From: Periplaneta americana
Taxonomy: Eukaryota; Arthropoda; Insecta; Blattodea; Blattidae
NCBI RefSeq assembly: GCF_040183065.1
Contig: NC_091121.1
Span: 39,677,287 to 39,741,286, forward strand
Length of the DNA stretch: 64,000 bases
Direction of reading: 5' to 3'
The notes below the pieces were generated by a model. That model did not search any database and was not told where the DNA came from. It worked only from the letters and a program-made list of their open reading frames with translations. The translations under genes and the position numbers were made by a program. Positions within the stretch are counted from its first letter, which is position 1; the number at the start of each line of letters is the position of its first letter. Shown here piece by piece: positions 22,946-34,575 of the stretch.

Positions 22946-23763
22946 TTCCAGAACTACGTTAATCACAAAGCATCCCAGGAGTAACACGGCGAAATCTTCT
23001 GCAACAGCCTTAGAGATAATCTAAGACGATAAAGAAGTATAGGCCTATACATTTATAAAGAAAACATTTTGCAATGACTCTCTTCCCCAGCTGAGCTAAT
23101 ACTCCTCATGCAAGTCGGCAATATGTTTGGTATTTTTAGTGTCATCATACTTAAAAGGAACAATTGAAATAAATTTCGATTTTGTTTTGTTTCATTGCCA
23201 TAGTAGGGAAAGTGCACGTTGGCTGCGTCATGTTTTTAGACACAGTGACGTAAACCCATTGTGTTGCTGAAGTGTGTATGCGCGTTTTCGTTTCAGGATA
23301 ACTTAGCAATAAATTTTTATGAGCACTTTTAGATGTATAAACAAAATAAAAAAGAGTGTAGTCTTACGTGAAGAATAAAGATTTTTATGTTACAACTCTC
23401 TAGACAAACATCAGTTAGCGTTCAAGTTTATTGTATTCTACAGTGTAATATTTGGGTTCTAAACTTCTTTAGAGGGTCATGGTACCACCATTTTATCGAT
23501 CATATTCGTTGTCATATCTAAATTTTAGCATATTTCATACAACATTACCTTGTAACGTACCTTTTTTATCGTACGAGTTCAAAATGTAAGTTTCATTAAT
23601 GACTTTCTTTGCTCCTACTACATCTCAAATTCCATATTATGTTCATTTTATATCAGTCTCCTTAATAAGTAAACTGATAAGATTCAGTTATTCAGAATCT
23701 TATATTTTATACAGGGTCATTCAGTAAAAGAGTGCAAAAATTAAAAGAAAATAGGGGATAATA
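22946..23763. other. No recognised feature
   Basis: AT-rich spacer. A TACAGGGTCATTCAGTAAAAG text at 23712 resembles a transposon terminus but I see no partner. Confidence 0.35.
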
Positions 23764-23771
23764 CTCTACAG

Positions 23772-23953
23772 CAGTGGTTGTCAGCACTCGCTGAAATATG
23801 CAAAGGGTAAGCGGTGCCGTCCCGTGTGCACCGTCGTGCAGCAGGAAGAGATAGAGAGCATACCCGCTAGGAGCTACTAGTGCACCATGGTGCACTGCGT
23901 TTTCCGCGGGTAAGGGACGCTAGCCCCAGGCTGCTCTGTGCTGACGACCGCTG
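23772..23953. mobile_element. hAT-type MITE, 182 bp, 8-bp duplication
   Basis: The ends CAGTGGTTGTCAGCAC and (inverted) CAGCGGTCGTCAGCAC match at 14 of 16 positions. CTCTACAG is duplicated exactly at 23764-23771 and 23954-23961, the 8-bp length expected of hAT elements. The interior is GC-rich compared with its surroundings and non-coding. Confidence 0.88.
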
Positions 23954-23961
23954 CTCTACAG

Positions 23962-24486
23962 AATATTTTGAGACAGGAAACTGAGTTTACGAAGTTAGAT
24001 TAAGAAGATATGAGCTTAAACATGTATATAGTTATCATTTTCCTTGTTCTATATTATCTACATTTATTATTACACTTTAAATTATTTTCATATCTTTATA
24101 CAAATCTGACTTAAGAAAGTACAATTTGTACTTCACAACAGGTGCTCGAAATGACGGTCACCAATGTTTAGTATTTGTATTTTGTTACTTACATTTAGTA
24201 ACTATATTTCAATTTATATTCATTATTTACATTTACTATTTACTGTACATTTAAACCTGTTATTTACATGTAGCCAATGCGAAAGATTCTGTCGTTGACT
24301 CATATTATGTTCTGTAATATCACAAGGTAAATACAATAGACGTAACAACCTTTTGGATGATAGGTAAAAAAATAACACTATGAATTGCCGATATGTCTAT
24401 AGTAGTTTTAAATATAAATAGTAAACGTAAATTATAAATAAATGCTAAATGTTGGTGCCGTTATTTTCAGCACTCGTTGTGTCGTG
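23962..24486. other. Spacer with decayed minisatellite relatives
   Basis: The stretch 24180-24265 carries TTACATTTAGTAACTAT and TTATTTACATTTAC texts like the 46-bp array. No gene seen. Confidence 0.4.
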
Positions 24487-24512
24487 GTAGCAGCAGCGCA
24501 GCAGCAGCAGCG

Positions 24513-24543
<31 letters not shown>

Positions 24544-24566
24544 CAGTAGTAGTAGTAGTAGTAGTG
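24487..24566. repeat. (CAG)n/(TAG)n microsatellite
   Basis: Trinucleotide run changing from CAG to TAG units. Yields poly-Ala, poly-Leu or similar frames only. Confidence 0.9.
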
Positions 24567-25030
24567 TCAAAACCTGTAACATTGTTGAGAAACTTTCTGC
24601 TAAAAATATATGCCGAAATCGGAGGCTGAACGAAGATTGTGGCTTGAGGAAAGCCTGCAAATAAGTAATTATCTTCCGAAAATTGTGCCGAATTAAGAGA
24701 GTGGACTAGAACGAGTGAGAGAATCCAGGGTAAGGAAAAAGGCATGAATATCTAACCTCTCTTTTGCAGTTTAGTTATAAAATATTAACGATCTGTGAAA
24801 GTTTGTGAAACGTCAAACAAACAACGAATGCAATGCCTGGTCCAATTGATGTCAGTAATTTAGAACTAAATCGTAGTTTACCGTAATTAAATATAAGTGC
24901 TCATAAAATATTTCAAAAGCAATTTATAAAGATTTAATTTCGTTCTCCCCTCTCCATTTTTCATTATTTTAGCTATCATACTTCATTCGATTCATTTTTA
25001 AATTTTGACGAGTATTTAGTATGAAAATAT
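24567..25030. other. No recognised feature
   Basis: AT-rich spacer. Confidence 0.35.
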
Positions 25031-25345
25031 TTAATTTAGTCACGTGTTTAGACTGTATAATTTGTGTGTTCAGTTTGTATAGTTTTTGTGTGTTAAGACT
25101 GTACCTATAATTTATGTGTTTAAGTTCTATAGATTTTTTAGTTTAGTTTGGATAATTTGTGTGTGTGAGTGTGAGTGAGTGAGTGTGTGAGTGTATGTGT
25201 GTGAGTGTGAGTTTGAGTGTGTGTGTTAAGACTGTATAATTTGTGTGTTTAGTTTGATAGTTTGTGTAGGTGTTTAGACTGTATAATTCATGTATTCAGT
25301 TTGTATAATTTTTTTGTGTGTTTAGTTTGTATAATTTTTGTATTT
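25031..25345. repeat. Degenerate GT-rich minisatellite
   Basis: Loose repeats of GTTTAGACTGTATAATTTGT and GTGTTCAGTTTGTATA, with a (GT)n/(GAGT)n block at 25158-25225. Confidence 0.8.
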
Positions 25346-25434
25346 ACTCATTTTTTATTCTTTCTAAAATAAACATAATTTATAATTACAGTAAAATTTT
25401 TTCACTTCTTTTATTTATTTTGATGTACCGAAGT

Positions 25435-25800
25435 ACATATGATATTTCCATGCAGATATTCTGCGTCATCAGATGATAAATATGATATGCGTAATAAATC
25501 ACTTCGTGATTTAAGACGGCGCCCATACCGTCGGACCCCGGCCAAACAGTCACTCATCTGAGTGCACCTCTACACATGTATGGACTTCGGTCCTGCGTTC
25601 ATAGACATCTATGACGTAGTGCAGAGGGCGGCCACCAGAGGGAACCCAAGAGATGGAGCTTAATCTGAGACGATTCTAAACGGCGTCGGGATTGTATCCG
25701 GCGTGGCTTAGTGGATAAAGCATCAGCACGTAGAGCTGAAAACCCGGGTTCAAATCCCGGCGCCGGAGAGAATTTTTCTCCGTTCCATCTCTCTTTCATC
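25435..25800 (+). mobile_element. SINE-like repeat with a tRNA-like domain at its 3' side
   Basis: A GC-richer unit in AT-rich flanks. The 5' body contains GATGTACCGAAGTACATATG and GGCCACCAGAGGGAACCC. A cloverleaf-capable tRNA-like domain follows at 25697-25767, then a short hairpin GGAGAGAATTTTTCTCC that contains a T5 run, a possible Pol III terminator. The order (body, tRNA-like, hairpin) is the same as in the elements at 55279-55611 and 58183-58593. No clear target duplication was found. Confidence 0.6.
25697..25767 (+). tRNA. tRNA-like domain in a repeat (probable pseudo-tRNA)
   Basis: TCCGGCG and CGCCGGA form a perfect 7-bp acceptor stem. The D arm is GGCTTAGTGGATAAAGC, the anticodon stem is TCAGC/GCTGA and the T arm is CCGGG-TTCAAAT-CCCGG. 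The anticodon loop ACGTAGA would give GTA, but position 33 is C instead of the universal U. This, and its place in a repeat, argue against a working tRNA. Confidence 0.45.
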
Positions 25801-27355
25801 ACTTCTTTTATGGTATAACAAGTTCATCCAGTCGATTTCCTAAAATCATTTCATTTCTTTAGTATTCATTAATAATAAACTTTGTTTACAAAGTTTCCAA
25901 ATTTGACCGGCATATAGGAAGGTATGACTTCTGAAGTGTCATATGTTTCAAGTCTTGTTCTTTTTGAACCTGATTAGATTTAAAATTTGGACTAATACTT
26001 GTTGTATTTAATTCTTTTTGTTAAATCCTTTTCACCTTCATGTAGTAATTCGTTTCCTAGATAGTGAAATTCAATAGTTGTTCTAATATTGTATTCTCTA
26101 CTAATATATTACTTCATACAGGTTATTAACCTAAACAAGAAAAGATTTTAGACTTCGAGACTCAAATATTCATAGCAAAATATTGTGCCAAAGAAATACA
26201 CGCATTTGTGAGCTTAGGTCAACTTCCAATTTCGATATGATTGCTTTATCACTGGCATGTAATAATGTGTTCTATTTTGTGCTATAGTTCTTTATAATTC
26301 CTTAAGTATAAAAATGTCATTCCATTTTGAAATTATTTATTTTATGTACGTACATATGAAATAGTATAAGCGAAAGTGAACACTCATTTCAGAATCATCC
26401 ATTATTATTTTGGTAGATTAGTTAAAATACACCTAGTGGATTAAACTATTTAAAACATAAATTCATTAAAATATATAGCACAATTTTTGAAGCGTATCAA
26501 AATCCTTTCTTTATTTTACGTTGTAAATACAATACTTCAGTTCAATATGAGTTCTCATACACCGACCAAACAAAACCATCAAGCACCGTATCTCAGTGTA
26601 TATTTTCACAGAACTTCTTTAGGCACTAATATTTTAGTGGCAGTTATTGCATTTTCATGCAGAGATATGATGCGAGTATAGCTATTTGAACATGCAATTT
26701 AGAGGTTCAATGAAACAATAATCGTAAAAGATTATTATCTAACTCTTGCGATGTCGTAGGCACATTTACTGGCTATAAAGGGAAGACAAAAACATCCCAT
26801 AGGTATAAAACTTTTCTTACTGTATGATACTGACAAACTCTTCCTTAATATAGACTATACGAACGACATTTTTATACACAACAATATTTGAATTTATTGT
26901 AATGTATATTATTCGTAGAGGAATTCAAAAAGATTCATGTAATATTACATGCGAATTTATATAATTAGTAATTTATATAATATAATTAACACTATATTCT
27001 ATGATTAAAATTCTTGTTAAGGATTAAGGATTGAAATGAAATGCTTTGTGTTTGAAATTGAATATGAGATAAATTGTACAAAAAATCTTGTACGTTTTCC
27101 TTTTCATGTCCCCTAACGCTTGGGTACAAGTTAAAAGGATTTTCGAATAATTTATGACTTAAACAAATAATCTTTGCTTCGATATCGATAATATACAATG
27201 TTCTATACAGATTTTACATCTGTATTATACACGATTAACAATTTCATCACTTAAGTGTTTTCAGTTGTTTTCTTTTGTAGTATTCTGTTTGCCGTTCGAC
27301 ACATTAATTGAAATAGTTTTAATCACTCTATTTTGAAAATCTTCAAAGGTATGAA
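25801..27355. other. No recognised gene
   Basis: AT-rich spacer with only short random frames. Confidence 0.35.
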
Positions 27356-27359
27356 AGCC

Positions 27360-27590
27360 CCACTATCAATATACGGAAGGCAGTCGTGTAGTCGATTCCC
27401 GATCGGGAAAAGTTACCTGGTTGAGGTTTATTCCGGGGTTTTCCCTCAACCCAATATGAGCAAATGCTGGGTAACTTTCGGTGCTGGACCCCGGGACTCA
27501 TTTCACCGGTATTATCACCTTCATCCCATTCAGAAGCTAAATAACCTAAGATGATGATAAAGCGTCGTAAAATAATCTATTAAAAATAGA
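27360..27590 (+). mobile_element. tRNA-derived SINE with conserved core, plus strand
   Basis: Core text CCTGGTTGAGGTTTATTCC, CCCTCAACCCAATATGAGC, AAATGCTGGGTAACTTTCGG and 3' end GATAAAGCGTCGTAAAATAA. The tRNA-like head (GTCGATTCCCGATCGGG) is decayed. It shares its core with the copies at 16033 and 19853. Confidence 0.85.
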
Positions 27591-28551
27591 AGTCAATTTT
27601 ATTACTAGACCGAAGATGAGATTTCTTCTTAGAGCTAAAGAATGTAAAAGAATAAATTTGATAAGAAATAGTGCTATCCACAAAGAATCGAATATATATA
27701 TAATCTAAATGATAAAATAACTGAATATAAACAGAATATAAAACCTATAGAAATGGACAGTGAAAAAATACTGTTGTGTTTAGATAGCTTGGCCGGTCAT
27801 AACATTCTGCGCAGTAAGCAAGTCCATTTGATACTGATACGGAAAAAAGGTGTGTATGGGTTAGTCGCTGTGCAGCTCCTGTGAATTTCACTTCTTTTCG
27901 TTGTGCAAGTGCGTAGTATAATAATTATTGCAAAAACATTAGCACCTTAGTGGAACCAATAAAGACACTGTAGTTTACTTTATTGTGAGTGAAAGAGTGA
28001 AAACAGAAGACTGCATTGTGCTAAGTACGAGTGTTTGGATAGTAGTGGGTGGAAAAACTGTGATCGCCCATACACTGCAGGTAGGTGACCAATGTTTTTC
28101 AACACAGCTATAACTTATGTCAGCATGAATGCATGCAGTTTTCCTCCTTCCCTCTTCTGCCTCACTGAATATGATGAGAAACTGACTCACTCCATATCAC
28201 CCCTATTCAAATGTTCGCGCATAACACGGGCCAAGCTATCTAAATACAACAGTACCAGCACTGATACAAAAAAATATGAACCCAAAAGCAAAAGAGGTGT
28301 CGGATGTCCCAAGAAAAGGTGGTCTTAAGCGAACGCAGTAATGTACCTAAACTATGAAGTGAAAATGACAACGATAGATTATGGTATAAGTTTTAATTAC
28401 GACAGACATATTCAAAGTATATGACACCATTATAAGGACATTAAGAATAAGATGAATACGTAAAAATAAAACATTACAGTGTATATTGCTGTATCACAAC
28501 TGAATTCGTTTACAAGTACATAAGCAATGAAATACAATAATGTCAGACTTC
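27591..28551. other. No recognised gene
   Basis: A short plus-strand frame ends in SKRGVGCPKKRWS (28284-28325), which vaguely recalls LINE C-termini (GRPKKRW), but nothing else supports it. The rest is AT-rich. Confidence 0.3.
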
Positions 28552-28554
28552 TTA

Positions 28555-29525
28555 GGCCCAATTGTATAAATCTCCCTGACTAAAGATCAACTTTGATCGA
28601 AGATCGAAAAGTGAACCGAGTTCAGACACTTCTTCTATTGTATAAAACTTTCCTGCGATCAAATTACCTTGGTTCAAATGCAATCTAAGTTCACGTGAAA
28701 AGGATTTGGCAACATCGCATAAACAGGTGAAAAATGTGATGCGCGGACAGGTTTGTTCAGTGTTGCCAATCTAGCGACTTTAACTCTTTTTCAACAACAA
28801 TTTCTTTTAACTTTTATATTGCTTAAATAGGAATTTAGCGACCTTTTTAGCACTCCATAGTGACAAAATTTAATCTTTCTTTGTCGATAATGAGAAATCT
28901 AGCGACTTTACAACTACTTTTTGGCGACTTTCCGTACACTCTGTTGGAGACACTGGTTTTTTGTGCAATGTAAATAATGGCGGACAATAAGAAGAAGGTT
29001 ACTGTTCTCCGAGTTGTTATCATGTTATGGTGTTTGATACTGCTAAACATAATAAAGCTTTATAAAACGGCAATTTTCGTTTAGTAATACAGTTAATTGA
29101 AAATTTATGAATGTACCTATCATATCCGTTAATAATAAATGGTTGTTATAAACATAATATAATTATAGGTTATGTTATTTGGTACTGCTGAACACGATAG
29201 AGCCTTATAAAATATAAGATTGTTTGTGTATTAAGGCAAGAAATTGAAAGAAATATATATAAATGTACCTATCATATCTATTAATATTAATAATAATGGA
29301 TATTTTATTTGCACAATCTGTCACTCGTATATTTCAAACAGAAAAGAAATAACTGAACTTGGATCATCTAACTTAATCGGAGAAATTTCTTCAGTCAAAG
29401 TTGACTTTAGTTTGAGACAAATTAATCTCAGATTAGACTTTATACAACACAAAATTCCAAGTTCAGCTGAAACAAGGATCAATTTAACCTCTGATCTAAG
29501 ATTAAATGGTTTATACAATCGGGCC
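28555..29525. mobile_element. PIF/Harbinger-like element, non-autonomous
   Basis: The left end GGCCCAATTGTATAAA is inverted at the right end (TTTATACAATCGGGCC). TTA is duplicated at 28552-28554 and 29526-29528, the 3-bp TWA target typical of Harbinger. Weaker inverted similarity continues inward (CAACTTTGATCGAAG against CTTCAGTCAAAGTTG). About 971 bp, with no transposase-like frame. Confidence 0.8.
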
Positions 29526-29632
29526 TTAGAAGCGTTAAAGGCTGCATCATATAATACATAAAGATAAAAGGAAAGAAATACACAGTAAAAATGAAATAAT
29601 TTATTGTAATATCGAGAGAATTTAATCAAGTA

Positions 29633-29846
29633 GGGGACAGTCGGGTAGTATCGGACATCGGGTAGTATCGGACAATGCGTTTCTTTTATCTACCACCATA
29701 TGATAGTACCTGAATGACATGGTTACGTTTCTCTATGCGACATCACAGAAACGTAACCATGTCAATCAGGTACTATCATCGTGTTGTTGATGAAGGAAAC
29801 TCACTGTCTGATATTACCCGATGTCCGATACTACCCGACTCTCCCC
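29633..29846. mobile_element. Foldback MITE, 214 bp, copy A (flanked by TA)
   Basis: Almost the whole element is one hairpin: GGGGACAGTCGGGTAGTATC at the left pairs with GATACTACCCGACTCTCCCC at the right, and the centre (GACATGGTTACGTTTCT) pairs too. Each arm contains TCGGGTAGTATCGGACA or its variant twice in tandem. TA flanks both ends. Copy B at 33979-34192 has the same length. Confidence 0.9.
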
Positions 29847-30131
29847 TACATAATACAAATGACAGACGACAGATATCCTAAAACAGAACTTAATTTTTAG
29901 CCGAAAAGTAAAAGGGAAAGGAAGAATCTAGTAAGCACTAGAGGGAGACACGAAGTAAAAACGAAGCATTCTTTATACTTGTAGGGAAGAAGAAAGAGAA
30001 AAAGAAAAATTTGACTGAAATTCTTTAACTCTGTGTGAAGTATATACATCCCAAATTTCACAATATGTAACTCTCCCGGCTTTATTTCCCTACCGAACTA
30101 AATCACGCTAAAATTGCATCATTCTTAAAGA

Positions 30132-30565
30132 ATCATCTACAGCAGGTGTGATCAACTTATCGACCGCGATCCACTGATCGATCGCCACTACTTCTCAAGT
30201 CGATCTTCAACTCTCGGAGTATGACTTGAGATGGTTGTTGGCTCTTGCATTTCTAACTGACGTGACAGCTGAATTAAAAGACTTAAACAAGAAACTTCAA
30301 GGGAAAAAAACAAACTATCATGGTTGTTGTCATCTATACAAGGCTTCATGCACAAACTCGATCTAGCACAAGTGCAGAAATTTAATGTGAAACAATTTCC
30401 TCAAACTACTGTTAAACTCGCACGTCAGGAAAAATCTTTTAATCATGAAACTGCAAAGGATTATGGAGCTAACCTCACAGCGCTGAAGACAGAATTTTAA
30501 ACCCGTTTTTCAGATTTCAAAGCAATGGAATATGTTATAATTGCAATTCGGGAGTCCAACATCAA
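30132..30565 (+). pseudogene. hAT-type transposase fragment (GTF2IRD2/ZBED-like), frameshifted
   Basis: One frame reads DLRWLLALAFLTDVTAELKD and LNKKLQGK. After an A-run near 30305 the sense continues in another frame as SSIQGFMHKLDLAQVQKF, then LTALKTEF, a stop, and RFSDFKAMEYVI. The order (AFLTD..ELN..LQGK..F..KL..L) matches the transposase-derived domain of GTF2IRD2/ZBED proteins. Just upstream, CAGGTGTGATCAACTTATCG resembles a hAT terminus. It is inactive. Confidence 0.65.
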
Positions 30566-30997
30566 ATTAAAAATATAATCGTACATAGCCTACCCATCAA
30601 CCATAACCTCAAAATTCATGTTTTAGCGCTTACTTCCTTTTCCTTCTGATGCAAGACCTGACTAAAGACTGTCATTAACCAAATACTTAGTTTAAAGTTT
30701 AGATTAATGAAACATCAATCCAAATTTGTTCCTTCCCACAAATCAAACATAGGTCTGCATTGAAATTAAATGTAATTCTTTCTTTGCGATGTCTTATATA
30801 CTCCTCTTTATCGACTTGCAATCCATTGCGGTGTAGGAAAGGGCGTATTTGTATTTGTATGTCATTTAGTACGACTTTGCTATTCAACATTTTATGTCGT
30901 GTAACCCACATGTATTTTCCTATTAGTATATTAACTGTATACTATATCTCAAGTGAATTAATCGTCGAATTTATCTCGAGCATTTTAGGTCTTATAA
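30566..30997. other. No recognised feature
   Basis: AT-rich spacer with short frames. Confidence 0.35.
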
Positions 30998-31034
30998 ATT
31001 GTGTGTGTGTGTGTGTGTGTATTTCCACCCCCCC
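30998..31034. repeat. (GT)n microsatellite and C-run
   Basis: GT dinucleotides followed by a run of C. Confidence 0.85.
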
Positions 31035-31320
31035 CTTATGTTATGTAACTGATTTTGATTATGTGTAATTTTCTACTTTATTTTATATTCTCCTGTATTA
31101 TGCAACTGATCTTGACAATTTGTAATTTTATATTATGTAACTGATCTTTACTATTTGTAATTTTCTACTATATTTTATGTAATTTCTAAGGTATCTTCTT
31201 TTGTGTTGTTTTATAAATATATCACATAATTTTGTATTTAATATATATTATTGAAACGTGGTTGAGTGGAAGAGAAGGCCTTATGACCTTAACTCTGCCA
31301 GGGAAAATAAAATTACTATT
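31035..31320 (+). repeat. LINE 3' UTR fragment with stem-loop tail
   Basis: Internal near-repeats of TGTAATTTTCTACT, then the tail GTTGAGTGGAAGAGAAGGCC, TTATGACCTTAACTCTGCCA and AATAAAATTA. The stem-loop is at 31275-31290. The same tail is at 17927 and 47844. No coding part is attached. Confidence 0.6.
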
Positions 31321-31329
31321 TCTACTATC

Positions 31330-31545
31330 TTCAGAGCAAAACTAGATTGACACACATTGCAAACCTAGGCTCGTGTGGTCAACACGGAGCAGGACTACCT
31401 TTGAGACAACACAGTACACGACAAGGAAAAACCACTCAGTTCTGTTGATGAAAAAGAAATCTCTTAACATTGACTAACTCCGGGAATCGAACCACGGGCC
31501 CTTGAATGAGAAGCGCGTACGTCATTCACAGGACCAAGGTAGCAG
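31330..31545 (-). mobile_element. tRNA-derived SINE, minus strand
   Basis: On the minus strand the head contains CCCGTGGTTCGATTCCCGG, a good Pol III B box, and then a body with GAGTTAGTCAATG and AACTGAGTGGTTTTTCC. The A box is weak. Limits are approximate and no duplication was seen. Confidence 0.5.
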
Positions 31546-32654
31546 GAAAAATTAATTATAAAATAGCGTTTTAGTTAAGAGCAGAAACATACTGTATCTG
31601 GAATGCAAAATATGGAAATAATATAATTACCATAAGAAAAAATAAGTGCCTTGAATTCAATATGAAAGAACACATGTCCGTATATCTTAAAGTGGAGAAG
31701 AAGAGAAAGTTCTTGTTCTCTTATTGATAATCAATCTGTTGTGTTAATTATAATTTTATTTTAAATAGTTTGAATGTAGGTCATATTTATAATTTCTATC
31801 GTTAAGTCATTAAGTCAACAAATGAACAGAGATTCAGTTATTTAATAATAGATAGATTAAATTATTTTAAAACCATACCGGCTGGCTTTCATTTCATTAT
31901 ACGAAGTATAAAATGTTTTCTTTAAAGCTTACGTCATTACCAACATCGTGTGGTGAGGTGAAATTGAATATTCTCTTCGGAACGAACAGGATTCTTCAAT
32001 TTTATGGGTGAGATAACTGATAAATTCTTAATGGGATAGTTGAAGCGATTTCAACAAATGAGAATCGTTATCTTTATCATTCTAGGAATCCGGCGATATA
32101 TTTTCCTTTAATGATGTCGTCATGGAGAAATCACGGTTTCTGAATTGGGAATCGTGACTTCGGAATAAATTACCTGCATCTTTTGTAATCACACGAGCTT
32201 AGTATACTTCAGCTAGTTAAAGATATCTAGCTTTAACTATGCTTATGCTATGATCACAGTTCGGTTTCAGAACAATGCATTAAATGGAACATTTTTAATG
32301 GTTTTGCTGGGAGAGGGAAGTATCAGTAAGATAAGAAATTATAATTGACGGAATACTGTAGGACAATTAAAGTTTAACAAACTAGGTTGCGAAATAAATG
32401 AGAGAATTAATTTTATTAAACTGTTGTAAGTATAAAAATGTTATATGGCGTGTGGAATTATTCTTATAGGCATCTCTAAAGTGAGACACGCTAACAAAGC
32501 AGAGTAAAATTTTATAAAACATTATCACCATTCTTTTTTCCGTTGTTATGCCTCAATGGCGTGCGCTTTACGAAAAAGAAAGTGGTCCATGGTTCGTTCC
32601 CTAAGCGTGGGCGAAGATTTATCTCAATTCTATGGAAATGTATATGTGTATACG
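31546..32654. other. No recognised gene
   Basis: AT-rich spacer. Confidence 0.35.
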
Positions 32655-34575
32655 ACTTTTATTGTTAGTAAAATAACATGTACAAAAATTCAGTCTTAAT
32701 TCTTCCCTGAAGGAGTAAAACCTCGTGCTCAGGGAGTTATCTAAACACATACTTAACACAAACAAAGATAATTATTTGACAAAATGGGTCAAGGAAAAAA
32801 AATTATAGGAATAAATTAACTTTAAAAATACAATTTCAATTTTAACAATTTAACTCATACAAATACATATACATATTAAATCAATATATACTATTTAAAA
32901 ATTAAATTCCTAACGCTATTTTTTTTTTTTTAATTTCTGATACTGAAATTTTCCGAATTTGTGTATTTTGCAATTATTTTATCATATAACCTTGGACCAA
33001 AGTAGGTACCATGGCTAAGAGTTGTGCTTGTGAAACATTTTGGTTCCTCTAGTCGTACAAAATCGGATCTTTTAGTTTCATATTTATGATGATACAATTT
33101 GGATTTATTACGATTTTTATGTAGCTATAAAGTTTAATAAGGCAATATAATAAAATTGTTTAATTTTCAGAACATTAAAATCAGTGAACAAAAGCTTGGA
33201 TTAGTAATTAATTGGTTTATTAAGGCATATTTTAATTATTCTTTTCTGAATAAGTAGCCTATTAGTGGAGTGAGATTAGAATTACATGCATTTCCCCATC
33301 CTAAAATTCCATACTGGAAAATGGATTAAAATAAAGCTAAATAAATGAGACGTAAAATATTAACTGGTAAATATGATAGAAGCATAACAAAGATATAAAT
33401 TGTTTACGTAATCTATTACATAAATATGTAATATGTTTATTCCATTGTAAGTGTTGGTCGATTGTAATGCCTAAATACTTAACTTCTGAGGATTCGATTA
33501 ATATGGGATATTCACAACTTTGAGAACAATCAGAATGATGAATTTTGAGCTTAGAAGAAGATTGAGGAGATTTAAGACCACTGGATCTTAGCGAAAATGG
33601 AACAACAGTTGTTTTGAATGTGTTTAAGGAAAGAGAGTTTGAATCAAAATACTCTTTAATTACATGTAATCCATTATTCGCATTAATATAAATGCCTTTC
33701 CGAGATTTTTCACCAAAAAGAATTACGGTACGGTATTCTCCGCATATGAATATATAACCCCATTATATTTGCGTAAATCAGTTAATAACGAATTATTTAT
33801 ATAAATCAAGAATAAAATTGGACCAAGAACAGTGCCCTGAGAGACCCCTTATGTTTTGAGTAAAACTAAATTCATTATCAATTTTAGTTACTTGATTTCT
33901 GTTATTCAAATATGACTTAAATAAACTTAGAACATGACCATTAATGCCTAACAAGTTTAATTTCTCTAATAAAATATCGGGGAGAGTCGGGTAGTATCGG
34001 ACATCGGGTAGTATCGGACAGTGCGACTTTTTCATCTACCACCATATAGTAGTACCTGAATGACATGGTTACGTTTCTCTATGCGACATCACAGAAACTT
34101 AACCATGTCAATCAGGTACTATCATCGTGTGGTAGATGAAAGAAACTCACTGTCCGATATTACCCGATGTCCGATACTACCCGACTCTCCCCTCATAGTT
34201 AACGGTATCAAAAGCTTTTCAAATATTCAACAATATACCCAAGAATTTATTCCCTCGGTCTAACTCATATATGATTTGATTTGTAACACATGAAATAGCA
34301 TCAGCTGTGCCAAGTTTATTTCGAAAACCAAATTGATTTGAAGAAAATACGTTGTATTTGTCCAAGTAATTTAATAGACGACTTTTTATGCATTTTTCTA
34401 AGAGTTTAGATATACATGAGAGTAAAGATATTGGTCGGTAATTGTTCTTGCATTTTTTATCTCCTGATTTGAAAATAGAGACAATTATAGGACTTTTTAA
34501 TTTATCTGGAAATTTAGCATATAAGAAGCACAAATTAAATACATGAACAAGCGGTTTAGCCAAGAAAATATTGAA
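32655..34575 (-). pseudogene. LINE reverse transcriptase fragment (CR1/L2/Jockey-like), split by a foldback MITE
   Basis: Minus-strand coding runs from about 34575 to 32900 with a 3' UTR to about 32655. Blocks in order: KPLVHVFNLCFLYAKFPDKL, NYRPISLLSCISKLLEK, FSSNQFGFR, KAFDTVNYD (motif A region), then the MITE at 33979-34192, ILLEKLNLLGINGHVLSLF, QGTVLGPILFLIYIN (motif B), ISYAENTV (motif C, where YADDT is expected), YLGITIDQHLQWNKH and FGPRLYDKIIAKYTN. A frameshift occurs near 33833, and the catalytic Asp-Asp has become Glu-Asn. The copy is dead. The 3' UTR contains CTGAGCACGAGGTTTTACTC. Confidence 0.88.
33979..34192. mobile_element. Foldback MITE, 214 bp, copy B (flanked by TC), inside a LINE
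   Basis: Same family and length as 29633-29846. TC lies on both sides (33977-33978, 34193-34194). Removing the element and one TC restores the reading of the host LINE (KAFDTVNYD then ILLEKL), so the host gives a coding-based empty site and shows a 2-bp duplication. Confidence 0.92.

Noticed and set aside
25697-25767. Functional nuclear tRNA gene
   Set aside because: The cloverleaf is good but U33 is replaced by C, and the same layout appears in dispersed repeats here.
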